Of a stretch of 64,000 nt of DNA, positions 21,662 to 30,600 are shown piece by piece; the stretch's first letter is position 1; each line of letters opens with the position of its first letter. Both the position numbers and the translations under genes were made by a program. This stretch comes from Gonocerus acuteangulatus (taxonomy: Eukaryota; Arthropoda; Insecta; Hemiptera; Coreidae). Location of the stretch: assembly GCA_946811695.1 (NCBI GenBank), contig OX328132.1:121576685-121640684 (forward strand). Direction: 5' to 3'. The notes beneath the pieces were generated by a model that saw only the letters and a list, made by a program, of their open reading frames with translations, was not told the origin of the DNA and ran no database searches.

Positions 21662-23948
21662 AATGAGCTCGTCAGTGGTTTGGGCCCTTCTTATCCTTCT
21701 TGGTCGGAGACTAAGCGAGCCAATGAACTGGGGAGGCTCTGGGCCAATCGGGTTCCGTCTGTCTCTGTTAACTTCCTCGGTCGTCCGTTCGGGGCGCTGG
21801 TGGTCCTGTATGAGTGGATTGTCTCCAGTCTTCTTCAGGATGGCCCGCCAGGTGTTGGAGAGGATGAGTCCTTCTTCTCTATTGAAGTTGGCTGGATTTT
21901 TGTGGATCTCAATCGCCTCTCTGATGAGTCTCCTGTTCAGCGTGTCTTCCTTAACCAGGGTCTAGGCTTGATCAAACAGGACTTGTCTGGGGCACTCTTC
22001 TCCATGTGTTGCCACCGCAGAAGTTTTGGTGCGTCCCAGCCTGTAGTCTGCAGCGTGTTGCGCGATTCGAGTGGCTACCTTCTTCCCTGTCTGTCCTATA
22101 TACACTTTCCCGCAGTCACATGGTAGAAGATATACACCCTGGTCTTGCAACCGCTGCTTGTTCTTGCTTTTCCTCAGCCAATCCCCGATTTTGTTCAGCG
22201 GCTTGTAGGCGACCTCCATATCCTGTTTCCTAAATAGTCTGCCTAGCTTCTCGCTGACCCCGCTGACATACGGTAGGGTAATTCTGCTTCTAGTTTGTGT
22301 TTCCCTCCGGTTACTCTCATCACGGTGGCGATTTTCCACCATCCTTATCGTTCGGGCCAACTTCTTCCTGTCGTATCCATTCCCGGCTAAGTCGTCCGTC
22401 AGTTGACTAAGTTCTGCTCTTAGGAGTGATTCGTTACTGCACAGAGTTATAGCTCTGTGTGTCAGTGTCTTAACCACTCCCATTTTTTGTGCCATGTGGT
22501 GGTGAGAATCGGCGTGGAGATATCTTCCTGTGGCCGTGGGTTTTCTGTATACAGTGTGCTCCAGTTCACCATTGGTTCCTTTCATGATCAGGAGGTCCAG
22601 GAAAGGCAATCTGCCATCCTTCTCTTCTTCGATGGTAAATCTGATGGCTGGGTGCAAATTGTTCATGAGATGGAGGAATTTTTTGAGTTCCTCTGCACCA
22701 TGTTGCCAGATTGCGAAGACATCGTCCACGTATCGTAGCCAAAGCTTCGGTTTGTGTTCGCTGCCCTCGATCAGTCGCCTTTCGAAGTCCTCCATGAAAA
22801 TGTCAGCCACAACTGGTGATAGGGGACTACCCATGGCCACTCCATCCTTCTGCTTATAGATGATTCCCTTGTACTGGAAGTAGCAGGAAGTTAGAACTAG
22901 TTCAGCTAGTTCCATCATCCCTCCCTCCAAGAATTTATTGTCTTTGATGATCTGGGTAGCATCTTTAGCTGGAAGCTTGGTGAAGAGGGACTCCACATCA
23001 AAGCTCACCATCAGGTCTCCTTCTTCGAGCCTAGTGTTTTTTAGGATGTCCACTAAATGAATCGAATTTCGTACTGCCGAAAAGGACTGGCCTGTGTAAG
23101 GTTTCAGAGCTTTTGCCAGCACCTTGCTGGCTCTGTACGTGGGTGCTCCAATCATTGAGACTATAGGCCTGAGGGGTGCTCCTTCTTTGTGGATTTTTGG
23201 TAAACCATAGATCCGGGGTATTCTGGAGTCACCGGGGGCCATCTCTGCGATTCGTGCCTTATCTTTGATCTTCTCCTTTAAGATTTTATTTATTTGATTT
23301 TCAATTCGCTTGGTGGGGTCCTTTATGTTCTTCTCGTATGTGTTTATGGACAGTAAGCCTTCCATTTTATCTTCATAGGATGTTTTGTTAAAGATCACTG
23401 TCATATTTCCTTTGTCAGCCTTTGTGATTATGACATCTTCCCTCTTCCTCAGATCACATAGGGCTTTTCTTTGGGATGGTGTTAAGTTGTCTTTCGGGGG
23501 CCTGGCTCTTCCTACGAGGTAGGCAGCTTCTAACCTGATCGTTTCAGCCTTGTCTTTATCCATCCGGGAGAGGGCGGCCTCGATGCTGGTTACAAGTTCC
23601 TCAGACTGGTTGCGTTTTGGTGCCACAGCGAAATTCATGCCTTTTTCAAGGACTTCAGTGGCTTCCTGAGACAACTCAACACCAGCCAGGTTTACAATGA
23701 CTTTTCTGTCCACTGGTGGGCGTGGTAGTTGTCGCACAAAATCGTCTTCAACGACCCTTTTGAGGGCCACCAAATTTGATTTTTCCGTCAATTTGTCCCA
23801 TTTTTTTCGTTTTCTTATCGGCGTTTTTTGTCTCTTCCTTTTTTGCCTTGTCATCAGTAATACGGTCAACAGTATCCCACATGTCTGGGTCGACTATTGA
23901 GCGTATTTTTTCTTTTAGGGACGTTTCGTCTGTTAATTGGCTCCACAA
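21662..23948 (-). pseudogene. Penelope-like RT/GIY-YIG protein, copy 1, broken
   Basis: Main frame 21965-23869. It carries the N-terminal helical region, the RT core with a canonical box GVAMGSPLSPVVADIF, the catalytic YVDD (LRYVDDVFAIW), and the first part of the GIY-YIG nuclease (CDCGKVYIGQTGKK). Relative to copy 2 it has one extra A in a poly(A) run near 23805 (frameshift), and a K-to-TAG stop at 21962-21964, after which the tail frame stays readable. The RT box is better conserved here than in copy 2. The protein would prime and copy element RNA and cut the target; this copy cannot. Confidence 0.9.
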
Positions 23949-23962
23949 CCTGTGGCGATACG

Positions 23963-24207
23963 CCGATTGGCCCAGAGCCTCCCCAGTTCATTGGCTCGCA
24001 TAGTCTCCGACCAAGAAGGATAAGAAGGGCCCAAACCACTGACGAGCTCATTCCCTTACCAACCAGCAAGGATGAATGATTGCCTGAAGAAGCCGGAGAG
24101 GAATCCGGCGAAATATTGCGATGACAGGAGGAGCAAGACCGCTGGAGACAGATGCCGAATAAACAACACATTTAATTCCCAGCGAAGTAGCTTGAAAAAT
24201 AGCATAT
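23963..24207 (+). repeat. Left pseudo-LTR of Penelope copy 2 (245 bp)
   Basis: This 245-bp direct repeat flanks the copy-2 reading frame with its partner at 26636-26880; the two differ at only about four positions. It contains the start codon of the protein and the hammerhead-like motif, and is joined directly to the truncated inverted copy 1 at its left edge. Confidence 0.9.
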
Positions 24208-26752
24208 CAAACCTCTACGGCGAGGAAACGTACACCCTGACCAGGAGACTGAGCAAAACGAGGTGCCGCATAGCGACAACACGTAATGATCTGGACTTCC
24301 TATGGAGATGCAGGGACGAGAAGGTGACACCCCCCTTCCTGAGGATGAAGAGGCCCCTCAAGACTCTCAAAGCAGCCCGGATCTATGACAACATGGAGAA
24401 GGCGCTGCTAAGAGAAAGAATTGGAGCGTATCGCCACAGGTTGTGGAGCCAATTAACAGAAGAAACGTCCCTAAAAGAAAAAATACGCTCAATAGTCGAC
24501 CCAGACATGTGGGATACTGTTGACCGTATTACTGATGACAAGGCAAAAAAGGAAGAGACAAAAAACGCCGATAAGAAAACGAAAAAATGGGACAAATTGA
24601 CGGAAAAATCAAATTTGGTGGCCCTCAAAAGGGTCGTTGAAGACGATTTTGTGCGACAACTACCACGCCCACCAGTGGACAGAAAAGTCATTGTAAACCT
24701 GGCTGGTGTTGAGTTGTCTCAGGAAGCCACTGAAGTCCTTGAAAAAGGCATGAATTTCTCTGTGGCACTAAAACGCAACCAGACTGAGGAACTTGTAACC
24801 AGCATCGAGGCCGTCCTCTCCCGGATGGATAAAGACAAGGCTGAAACGATCAGGTTAGAAGCTGCCTACCTCGTAGGAAGAGCCAGGCCCCCGAAAGACA
24901 ACTTAACACCAGCCCAAAGAAAAGCCCTATGTGATCTGAGGAAGAGGGAAGATGTCATAATCACAAAGGCTGACAAAGGAAATATGACAGTGATCTTTAA
25001 CAAAACATCCTATGAAGATAAAATGGAAGGCTTACTGTCCATAAACACATACGACAAGAACATAAAGGACCCCACCAAGCGAATTGAAAATCAAATAAAT
25101 AAAATCTTAAAGGAGAAGATCAAAGATAAGGCACGAATCGCAGAGATGGCCCCCGGTGACTCCAGAATACCCCGGATCTATGGTTTACCAAAAATCCACA
25201 AAGAAGGAGCACCCCTCAGGCCTATAGTCTCAATGATTGGAGCACCCACGTACAGAGCCAGCAAGGTGCTGGCAAAAGCTCTGAAACCTTACACAGGCCA
25301 GTCCTTTTCGGCAGTACGAAATTCGATTCATTTAGTGGAAATCCTAAAAAACACTAGGCTCGAAGAAGGAGACCTGATGGTGAGCTTTGATGTGGAGTCC
25401 CTCTTCACCAAGCTTCCAGCTAAAGATGCTACCCAGATCATCAAAGACAATAAATTCTTGGAGGGAGGGATGATGGAACTAGCTGAACTAGTTCTAACTT
25501 CCTGCTACTTCCAGTACAAGGGAATCATTTATAAGCAGAAGGATAGAGCGGCCATGGGTAGTCCCCCATCACCAGTTGTGGCTGACATTTTCATGGAGGA
25601 CTTCGAAAGGCGACTGATCGAGGGCAGTGAACACAAACCGAAGCTTTGGCTACGATACGTGGACGATGTCTTCGCAATCTGGCAACATGGTGCAGAGGAA
25701 CTCAAAAAATTCCTCCATCTCATGAACAATTTGCACCCAGCCATCAGATTTACCATCGAAGAAGAGAAGGATGGCAGATTGCCTTTCCTGGACCTCCTGA
25801 TCATGAAAGGAACCAATGGTGAACTGGAGCACACTGTATACAGAAAACCCACGGCCACAGGAAGATATCTCCACGCCGATTCTCACCACCACACGGCACA
25901 AAAAATGGGAGTGGTTAAGACACTGACACACAGAGCTATAACTCTCTGCAGTAACGAATCACTCCTAAGAGCAGAACTTAGTCAACTGATGGACGACTTA
26001 GCCGGGAATGGATACGACAGGAAGAAGTTGGCCCAAACGATTAGGATGGTGGAAAATCGCCACCGTGATGAGAGTAACCGGAGGGAAACACAAACTAGAA
26101 GCAGAATTACCCTACCGTATGTCAGCGGGGTCAGCGAGAAGCTAGGCAGACTATTTAGGACCAGGATATGGAGGTCGCCTACAAGCCGCTGAACAAAATC
26201 GGGGATTGGCTGAGGAAAAGCAAGAACAAGCAGCGGTTGCAAGACCAGGGTGTATATCTTCTACCATGTGACTGCGGGAAAGTGTATATAGGACAGACAG
26301 GGAAGAAGGTAGCCACTCGAATCGCGCAACACGCTGCAGACTACAGGCTGGGACGCACCAAAACTTCTGCGGTGGCAACACATGGAGAAGAGTGCCCCAG
26401 ACAAGTCCTGTTTGATCAAGCCAAGACCCTGGCTAAGGAAGACACGCTGAACAGGAGACTCATCAGAGAGGCGATTGAGATCCACAAAAATCCAGCCAAC
26501 TTCAATAGAGAAGAAGGACTCATCCTCTCCAACACCTGGCGGGCCATCCTGAAGAAGACTGGAGACAATCCACTCATACAGGACCACCAGCGCCCCGAAC
26601 GGACGACCGAGGAAGTTAACAGAGACAGACGGAACCCGATTGACCCAGAGCCTCCCCAGTTCATTGGCTCGCAAAGTCTCCGACGAAGAAGGATAAGAAG
26701 GGCCCAAACCACTGACGAGCTCATTCCCTTACCAACCAGCAAGGATGAATGA
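24072..26752 (+). pseudogene. Penelope-like RT/GIY-YIG protein, copy 2 (one frameshift)
   Basis: The ATG at 24072, inside the left pLTR, opens 706 codons; a one-base deletion near 26157 (GGACCAGG where copy 1 has GGAAACAGG) shifts the frame, and a second frame 26168-26752 completes the C-terminus. Residues about 1-300 are a basic, helical N-terminal domain, then RT with LRPIVS, DVESLF, and LRYVDDVFAIW. The GIY-YIG nuclease follows (GVYLLPCDCGKVYIGQTGKK, R in KVATRIAQH). The RT box reads RAAMGSPPSP, where copy 1 has GVAMGSPLSP, so the enzyme would be doubtful even without the shift. The last ~40 codons and the first ~45 are encoded by the two pseudo-LTRs. Confidence 0.92.
24079..24122 (+). ncRNA. 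Hammerhead-ribozyme-like motif, left pLTR of copy 2
   Basis: Core CTGAAGA at 24084-24090 fits the hammerhead CUGANGA consensus. A perfect six-pair hairpin GCCGGA/TCCGGC follows (stem II), then GAAA at 24110-24113. ATTGC upstream (24079-24083) pairs with GCGAT (24118-24122, one G-U) as stem I around a very short stem III (TATT). Hammerheads of this kind, with short helix III, are known in Penelope-like pLTRs. Cleavage would fall after position 24117. Activity is inferred. Confidence 0.55.
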
Positions 26753-26874
26753 TTGCCTGAAGAAGCCAGAGAGGAATCCGGCGAAATATTGCGATGACAG
26801 GAGGAGCAAGACCGCTGGAGACAGATGCCGAATAAACAACACATTTAATTCCCAGCGAAGTAGCTTGAAAAATA

Positions 26875-26880
<6 letters not shown>
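26636..26880 (+). repeat. Right pseudo-LTR of Penelope copy 2 (245 bp)
   Basis: Partner of 23963-24207. It ends AATAGCATAT, where the last bases merge into the (TA)n tract. It encodes the protein's C-terminal tail before the stop at 26750-26752. Confidence 0.9.
26752..26795 (+). ncRNA. Hammerhead-ribozyme-like motif, right pLTR of copy 2
   Basis: Same core and stem I as at 24079-24122, but stem II carries one mismatch (GCCAGA opposite TCCGGC). Confidence 0.45.

Positions 26881-26918
<38 letters not shown>
26876..26918. repeat. (TA)n tract bounding the Penelope pair (right)
   Basis: About 43 bp of pure TA. Together with 21251-21292 it suggests the pair sits inside one original TA microsatellite. 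Confidence 0.95.
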
Positions 26919-26920
<2 letters not shown>

Positions 26921-27209
26921 CTTAATTAGTGCAGAAACCTATCCACGTAACACCTTTGTACTACTGATAGAAAACATATATCCCTGGAAACTGCGATGCT
27001 TCCTCAGCAAATTATATTGTTTACGCTTCGGAAAAAGCCTATCGTCTTCGTCGAAATCCTAGAATGCTCTTCAATATTACTTCCTGGAACTGAGGAAGGA
27101 CTGGGCTCCGATTTATCATCTTCCAAGAAGTCTCAAACACGTCTACTAAGAAATCTGACTAATATTCTAAAAGAACTAGAGAAGCCCTCCGTCCTTATTT
27201 ATTTTTAAT

Positions 27210-27474
27210 TTAATTTTTGAGCATCGCAACGACGGAGATTTGCTGTTTTTAAAATACAACAAATACCGATTTATACAAAAATACAAACTTATAGAACTAA
27301 ATACAACAAAATAAAAGAAGCAGCCACCCTTATATGATATAGAGTGAGGTGGCTTCTACAGAAGCCCACCATCAGCCAGTCGTGGCTTTCTGCTGGCTTC
27401 TACAAAAGCCCACCGTCAGCCATTCACGGCTTTGTGCTGGCTGCTGGAGAAGCCCACCGTCCAGAAAGGGTTAA
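27210..27474. mobile_element. Right end of a TTAA element with ~44-bp subterminal repeats
   Basis: The block ends CCAGAAAGGGTTAA. Before it come two full and one partial tandem copy (from about 27350) of GGCTTCTACAGAAGCCCACC..AGCC..CGGCTTT.TGCT, each holding a palindrome GCTTCTA..GAAGC. The left end was not found. Confidence 0.4.
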
Positions 27475-27772
27475 TGGATGAAGTTGTATTATTTTCATTT
27501 TCCCTCACTGTCATCCTTAGGAACAGAAAAGTCAAACTTAGGCACCGACCTACTGCTGACGTGTCAACATTAGGACCAGAGTAAGGCAGCATTTATTGAT
27601 TTATTTTTCTTGAAATACTCAATGTATCTAAAATTGGTTTATGTGCATTTCATAAACAATGAGCTGACAAACAATTTGATATATTTATAATCTATTATCT
27701 ACAAAAACTAAGGGCAAAATTATTTCAAATAAAATAACCCTTCCTTAAAGCGTCAACTATTCGGTCACTTAC

Positions 27773-28060
27773 CCTAGTTTTAGGGTAACTCAACCCTCAA
27801 CCTTCCCGTGTTCCAAAGCATGATGCGGAAGTCATCGTGTATGTTCAAAATGAAACAGAGATCACATAACAAGATAAATGCACTACTAAATTTAGTTAAA
27901 TTTTCATAGACACTAAAGAAAAGTATTTTCAGGTTGGCTGAAATTATTAAATTTGGCAAAATAAGATTATTAATGCTGAGTTTTATACTCTTTCTTTTAT
28001 TTAAAAACGTTTTTAATAAAGTTTTTACGAAGGTTGATTATTAAAATAATCAGTACATAT
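27773..28060 (+). repeat. Dispersed repeat, copy 1 (partner at 41193-41460)
   Basis: About 270 bp, TAGTTTTAGGG.. ACTCAACCCTCAACCTTCC .. GATCACATAACAAGA.. GCACTACTAAATTT, is shared with 41193-41460 in the same orientation at roughly 85-90 percent. No coding character. Confidence 0.7.
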
Positions 28061-28112
28061 TTTAGTGAATGCAGGAGACAGAATTAGGTTTTAGAGATTG
28101 CTTTATGTTCCA

Positions 28113-28433
28113 TTAACCCTATCATTGCTAGCCAATCTGAGAAGGACCGAGCACAGGATGCTACTAGCTCAGCAGACTGATGCTACCCCCAGTGCTACAC
28201 AATCTGAAGCCTATTCTCCTCCCTCCGTGAGGGTCTTAGGTTTTGAACAAGAGTGTACCCAGGCTGAGCTCCCAGTTTAGGCCGCCCGTATTATGTCGAT
28301 AGGAAACAAGTATAATAATGTTGTGTGCTGAAATTTAAGGTGTTAATTTCATTATATGAACTTATCAATTATTATAAAGATTTTCTCTTTAATCCTATCC
28401 TGTGTTCGCAAAGCAAATTAATAAATAAACAGT

Positions 28434-28490
<57 letters not shown>

Positions 28491-28658
28491 AGATTTCATA
28501 ACTTTCTTAAAGAAGGAATTACAGAAAGAATGAGAAAACGAATATATTCGAGCGTAGCACTCTGAGCAATGTCCAGGCTGCTCGAATATATTCGTGTGTA
28601 GCACTCAGAGCATTTTATGGGGAACAAATATATTCCTCCATAGCACTCAAAGGGTTAA
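28113..28658. mobile_element. TTAA-flanked element with GAATATATTCG repeats, 546 bp
   Basis: Ends TTAACCCTATCATTGCTA and, inverted, TTAACCCTTTGAGTGCTA share 14 of 18 positions, both with TTAA. Near the right end, self-complementary CGAATATATTCG occurs twice and a decayed third copy once, each with AGCACTC.GAGCA spacers. A (TA)n tract of about 52 bp lies at 28436-28488. This is the complete version of the fragment at 10070-10243. Confidence 0.6.
28436..28488. repeat. (TA)n microsatellite inside the TTAA element
   Basis: About 50 bp of TA dinucleotide. Confidence 0.95.
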
Positions 28659-28989
28659 GGGGGCCAAGATTTATTCAATAAATATGGTTTTAAATGTGGG
28701 ACATGAATATAACTAAAATTACTAAATGTTGGGAAATTATTATTAGAAGGTGATACTATAATTTATATCTTATTGCATTTCTGGGGATGCACACAATTCT
28801 GTGAAATACTTCAGCTTGGGCTCAGTTCCACTTGTTAGCAAGGTTTCTAAAAGACCATTATTACAAGTAAAAGTAATCATCTGTGAAGATTTAGAAGTTG
28901 GTAGACGAGCTTTCTTATCTGACCGAGTAGAATCCAAACCAGTTGTTAACTCGTTCCGGACTGGACTACATAAGAACTTGTCACTCCCT

Positions 28990-30344
28990 GAGACAGCCCC
29001 TCCTGCACCCCTTCTCTCTCCTCAGACGGTACAATATTAGCTCCTAAACGCTCCGCTGCGCAATTTTGCGACGGTGGTGTTTGGTTGACTACTTGTTGTC
29101 GAGTTGGTTCTTTACTCCTGGGTTATTGGCAGTGGTGGTGCTTGGTTTACCATGTGTTGTTGATTTGGTATTCCTTCAGGGCAATAGAAGACAGAGGCGG
29201 CTGGTTGATTCTCCCGTGTCTGTTGAGGATTTAAATTGAAGACTCGGCAGTTAGATGAGCTGTATTTGCTTCTTAAGTTCTTCTACGGTGGTGTCTTCCT
29301 TCTGAGTTTCTGTGAGATCCTGTGTTTGATTGGTGCTGTAAATCCTCAAGGGCGTGTTTGCTGGAATATTGTCTCTTCCAGTTTGGTGAACAATAGCTGA
29401 TATAGTTTATATTTTGTAGTTAGACTGACTGGACAATTTATAATCGCATGATTTTACAAGATTTGTATTGATAATTTGCTAGCCGTTAGTTCCTCGTCTG
29501 AAGTTGTATACTTTTGTTGAGCAGCTGTTTATGCTTAGAGTAGTGGTTGTAGTTTACGGGGAGAGCTGACCTTGTTTGGCAGTGGAAAGGTTGTCTGCTG
29601 GTCCATTGAGGGGCACCCGCGGCTGAGCAGCTCGTTTAGCATCGTGTAATTCGTAGTGTCTACTCGTTGTTGTAATGTACCCCCTATAGGGTTGTCAGAT
29701 GCGTCGCATGCTATGGCTTGCTAAGAATCCTGAACCAGGTGTGCCAGGAGGTAGGCGTAGGCGTGTCTGTTCTTAGTTTCGTTTTTTAATTTTTTGCCTC
29801 GTTAGCTGCTAGAAGTTTGAGTGTTTTTTTTCTGTTGAATTTGCCTTTCTTGAGAAGGATTGATACTTGAGGCACCTCAGAAGTTTCGTCCGGAACGCTT
29901 ATCTTTGTTGGAAAAGGCGTTCTTTGGTAGAGATAGTGGTCATGTGTGCCGTTAGAGTCACTAGTTGATGTTTACACTTTGTTGTTTCCATGATTCGTTT
30001 TTTTATGTTATACCAGGTACAGGTGTTGTTAATTTCACAAAGAAGGTCTCTCTCTTCTCTCCACTCCTCTTGTTTTGCTTTCCTTGGGCAGTGATTCTTC
30101 TACGTACTTCGGTTGAACTGAGTCTGTATGGTAAAGAGTGCCAGCGGTGGTCCAAAATGGCAACGGTATGTTGGAAACGTATTCCTTGACTTGTAATCCC
30201 AGCGGTTGTAAACATGGCTTCTGTTTGGGTGAATCAGAGCAAAGGATCAGGTTTTCAAAATCCTGGTAACCTCCTCTGTAGGTAGATAGCAGATGCAACG
30301 TCTTCACTCTTAGGATTTGTTTCTTGCTCTGTGTCTTCCCTCAT
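28990..30344 (-). pseudogene. Shrunken Ty3/Gypsy copy 2 (gag start, RNase H piece)
   Basis: On the minus strand an ATG at 30344 opens a frame with gag character. After 28 codons it reads LPGF, stop, KPDPLL, stop, FTQTEAMFTTAGITSQGIRFQH. Both stops are TGA at positions where this gag family has tryptophan. At 29645-29718 the frame AIACDASDNPIGGTLQQRVD is a Gypsy RNase H segment; the RT and protease between them are missing. The region down to about 28990 has no readable frame. It is an internally deleted, dead copy, distinct from the element at 3.2-9.5 kb. Confidence 0.6.
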
Positions 30345-30379
30345 CTTGGTGTTTTTTTTTTTGTTTTTTTTCCTTATTC

Positions 30380-30506
30380 CTCTCTTTTTTTATTTTTTTT
30401 GGGAGACAATAAATACTTGATACTCTGCTGGTACACATGTATGTCTAAATGTTTTTGTCGCCTGGAGTTTGTCTTCGTATGTGTCATATTGTAAATATTT
30501 TGTTAC
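30380..30506 (+). repeat. Dispersed repeat, left part, split by the LINE
   Basis: AATACTTGATACTCTGCTGG.. TGTCTAAATGTTTTTGTCG.. TATTTTGTTAC is the same repeat as 41905-42000 and 63230-63260 plus 63850-63925. The LINE at 30507 interrupts it; its continuation is at 35883-35990. Confidence 0.7.
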
Positions 30507-30600
30507 TTTTTTTTTTTTTTTTTTTAAATCGTTTATTGGTTTCAAGTTACAAACCCATAACCATTATGAGTAACTAAATGTATGAACAATTAAATACAAT

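Larger units (their letters stand above)
21293..23962 (-). mobile_element. Penelope-like element, copy 1 (5'-truncated, inverted)
   Basis: Minus-strand copy about 97 percent identical to copy 2. It starts inside the N-terminal domain (truncated at the head-to-head junction 23962/23963) and runs through RT and GIY-YIG to its pseudo-LTR against the (TA)n tract. A LINE 3' end is inserted at 21421-21661. Head-to-head pairing of a truncated copy with a full one is an arrangement reported for Penelope elements. Confidence 0.9.
23963..26880 (+). mobile_element. Penelope-like element, copy 2 (complete, pLTR to pLTR)
   Basis: Structure: pseudo-LTR, RT plus GIY-YIG frame, pseudo-LTR, then the (TA)n tract. 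The 245-bp repeats are near-identical. It matches the Penelope order exactly: N-terminal domain, RT, then a C-terminal GIY-YIG nuclease with a CDCG finger. It lacks target duplication because both sides are simple TA repeat or the partner copy. Confidence 0.93.

Noticed and set aside
22457..22859. Plus-strand open frames over Penelope copy 1, and minus-strand frames over copy 2
   Set aside because: They are antisense to the RT/GIY-YIG coding frame and appear in mirrored form in both copies.
21793..26707. Host gene between the (TA)n tracts
   Set aside because: All coding character is explained by the two Penelope copies.
28801..29040. 79-codon open frame as a gene
   Set aside because: No recognisable motif; lies at the decayed end of the Gypsy copy 2 region.
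28955..29898. CGTTCCGGAC and GTCCGGAACG as ends of an element
   Set aside because: Only 10 bp match, and the TTAA present at the left is missing at the right.
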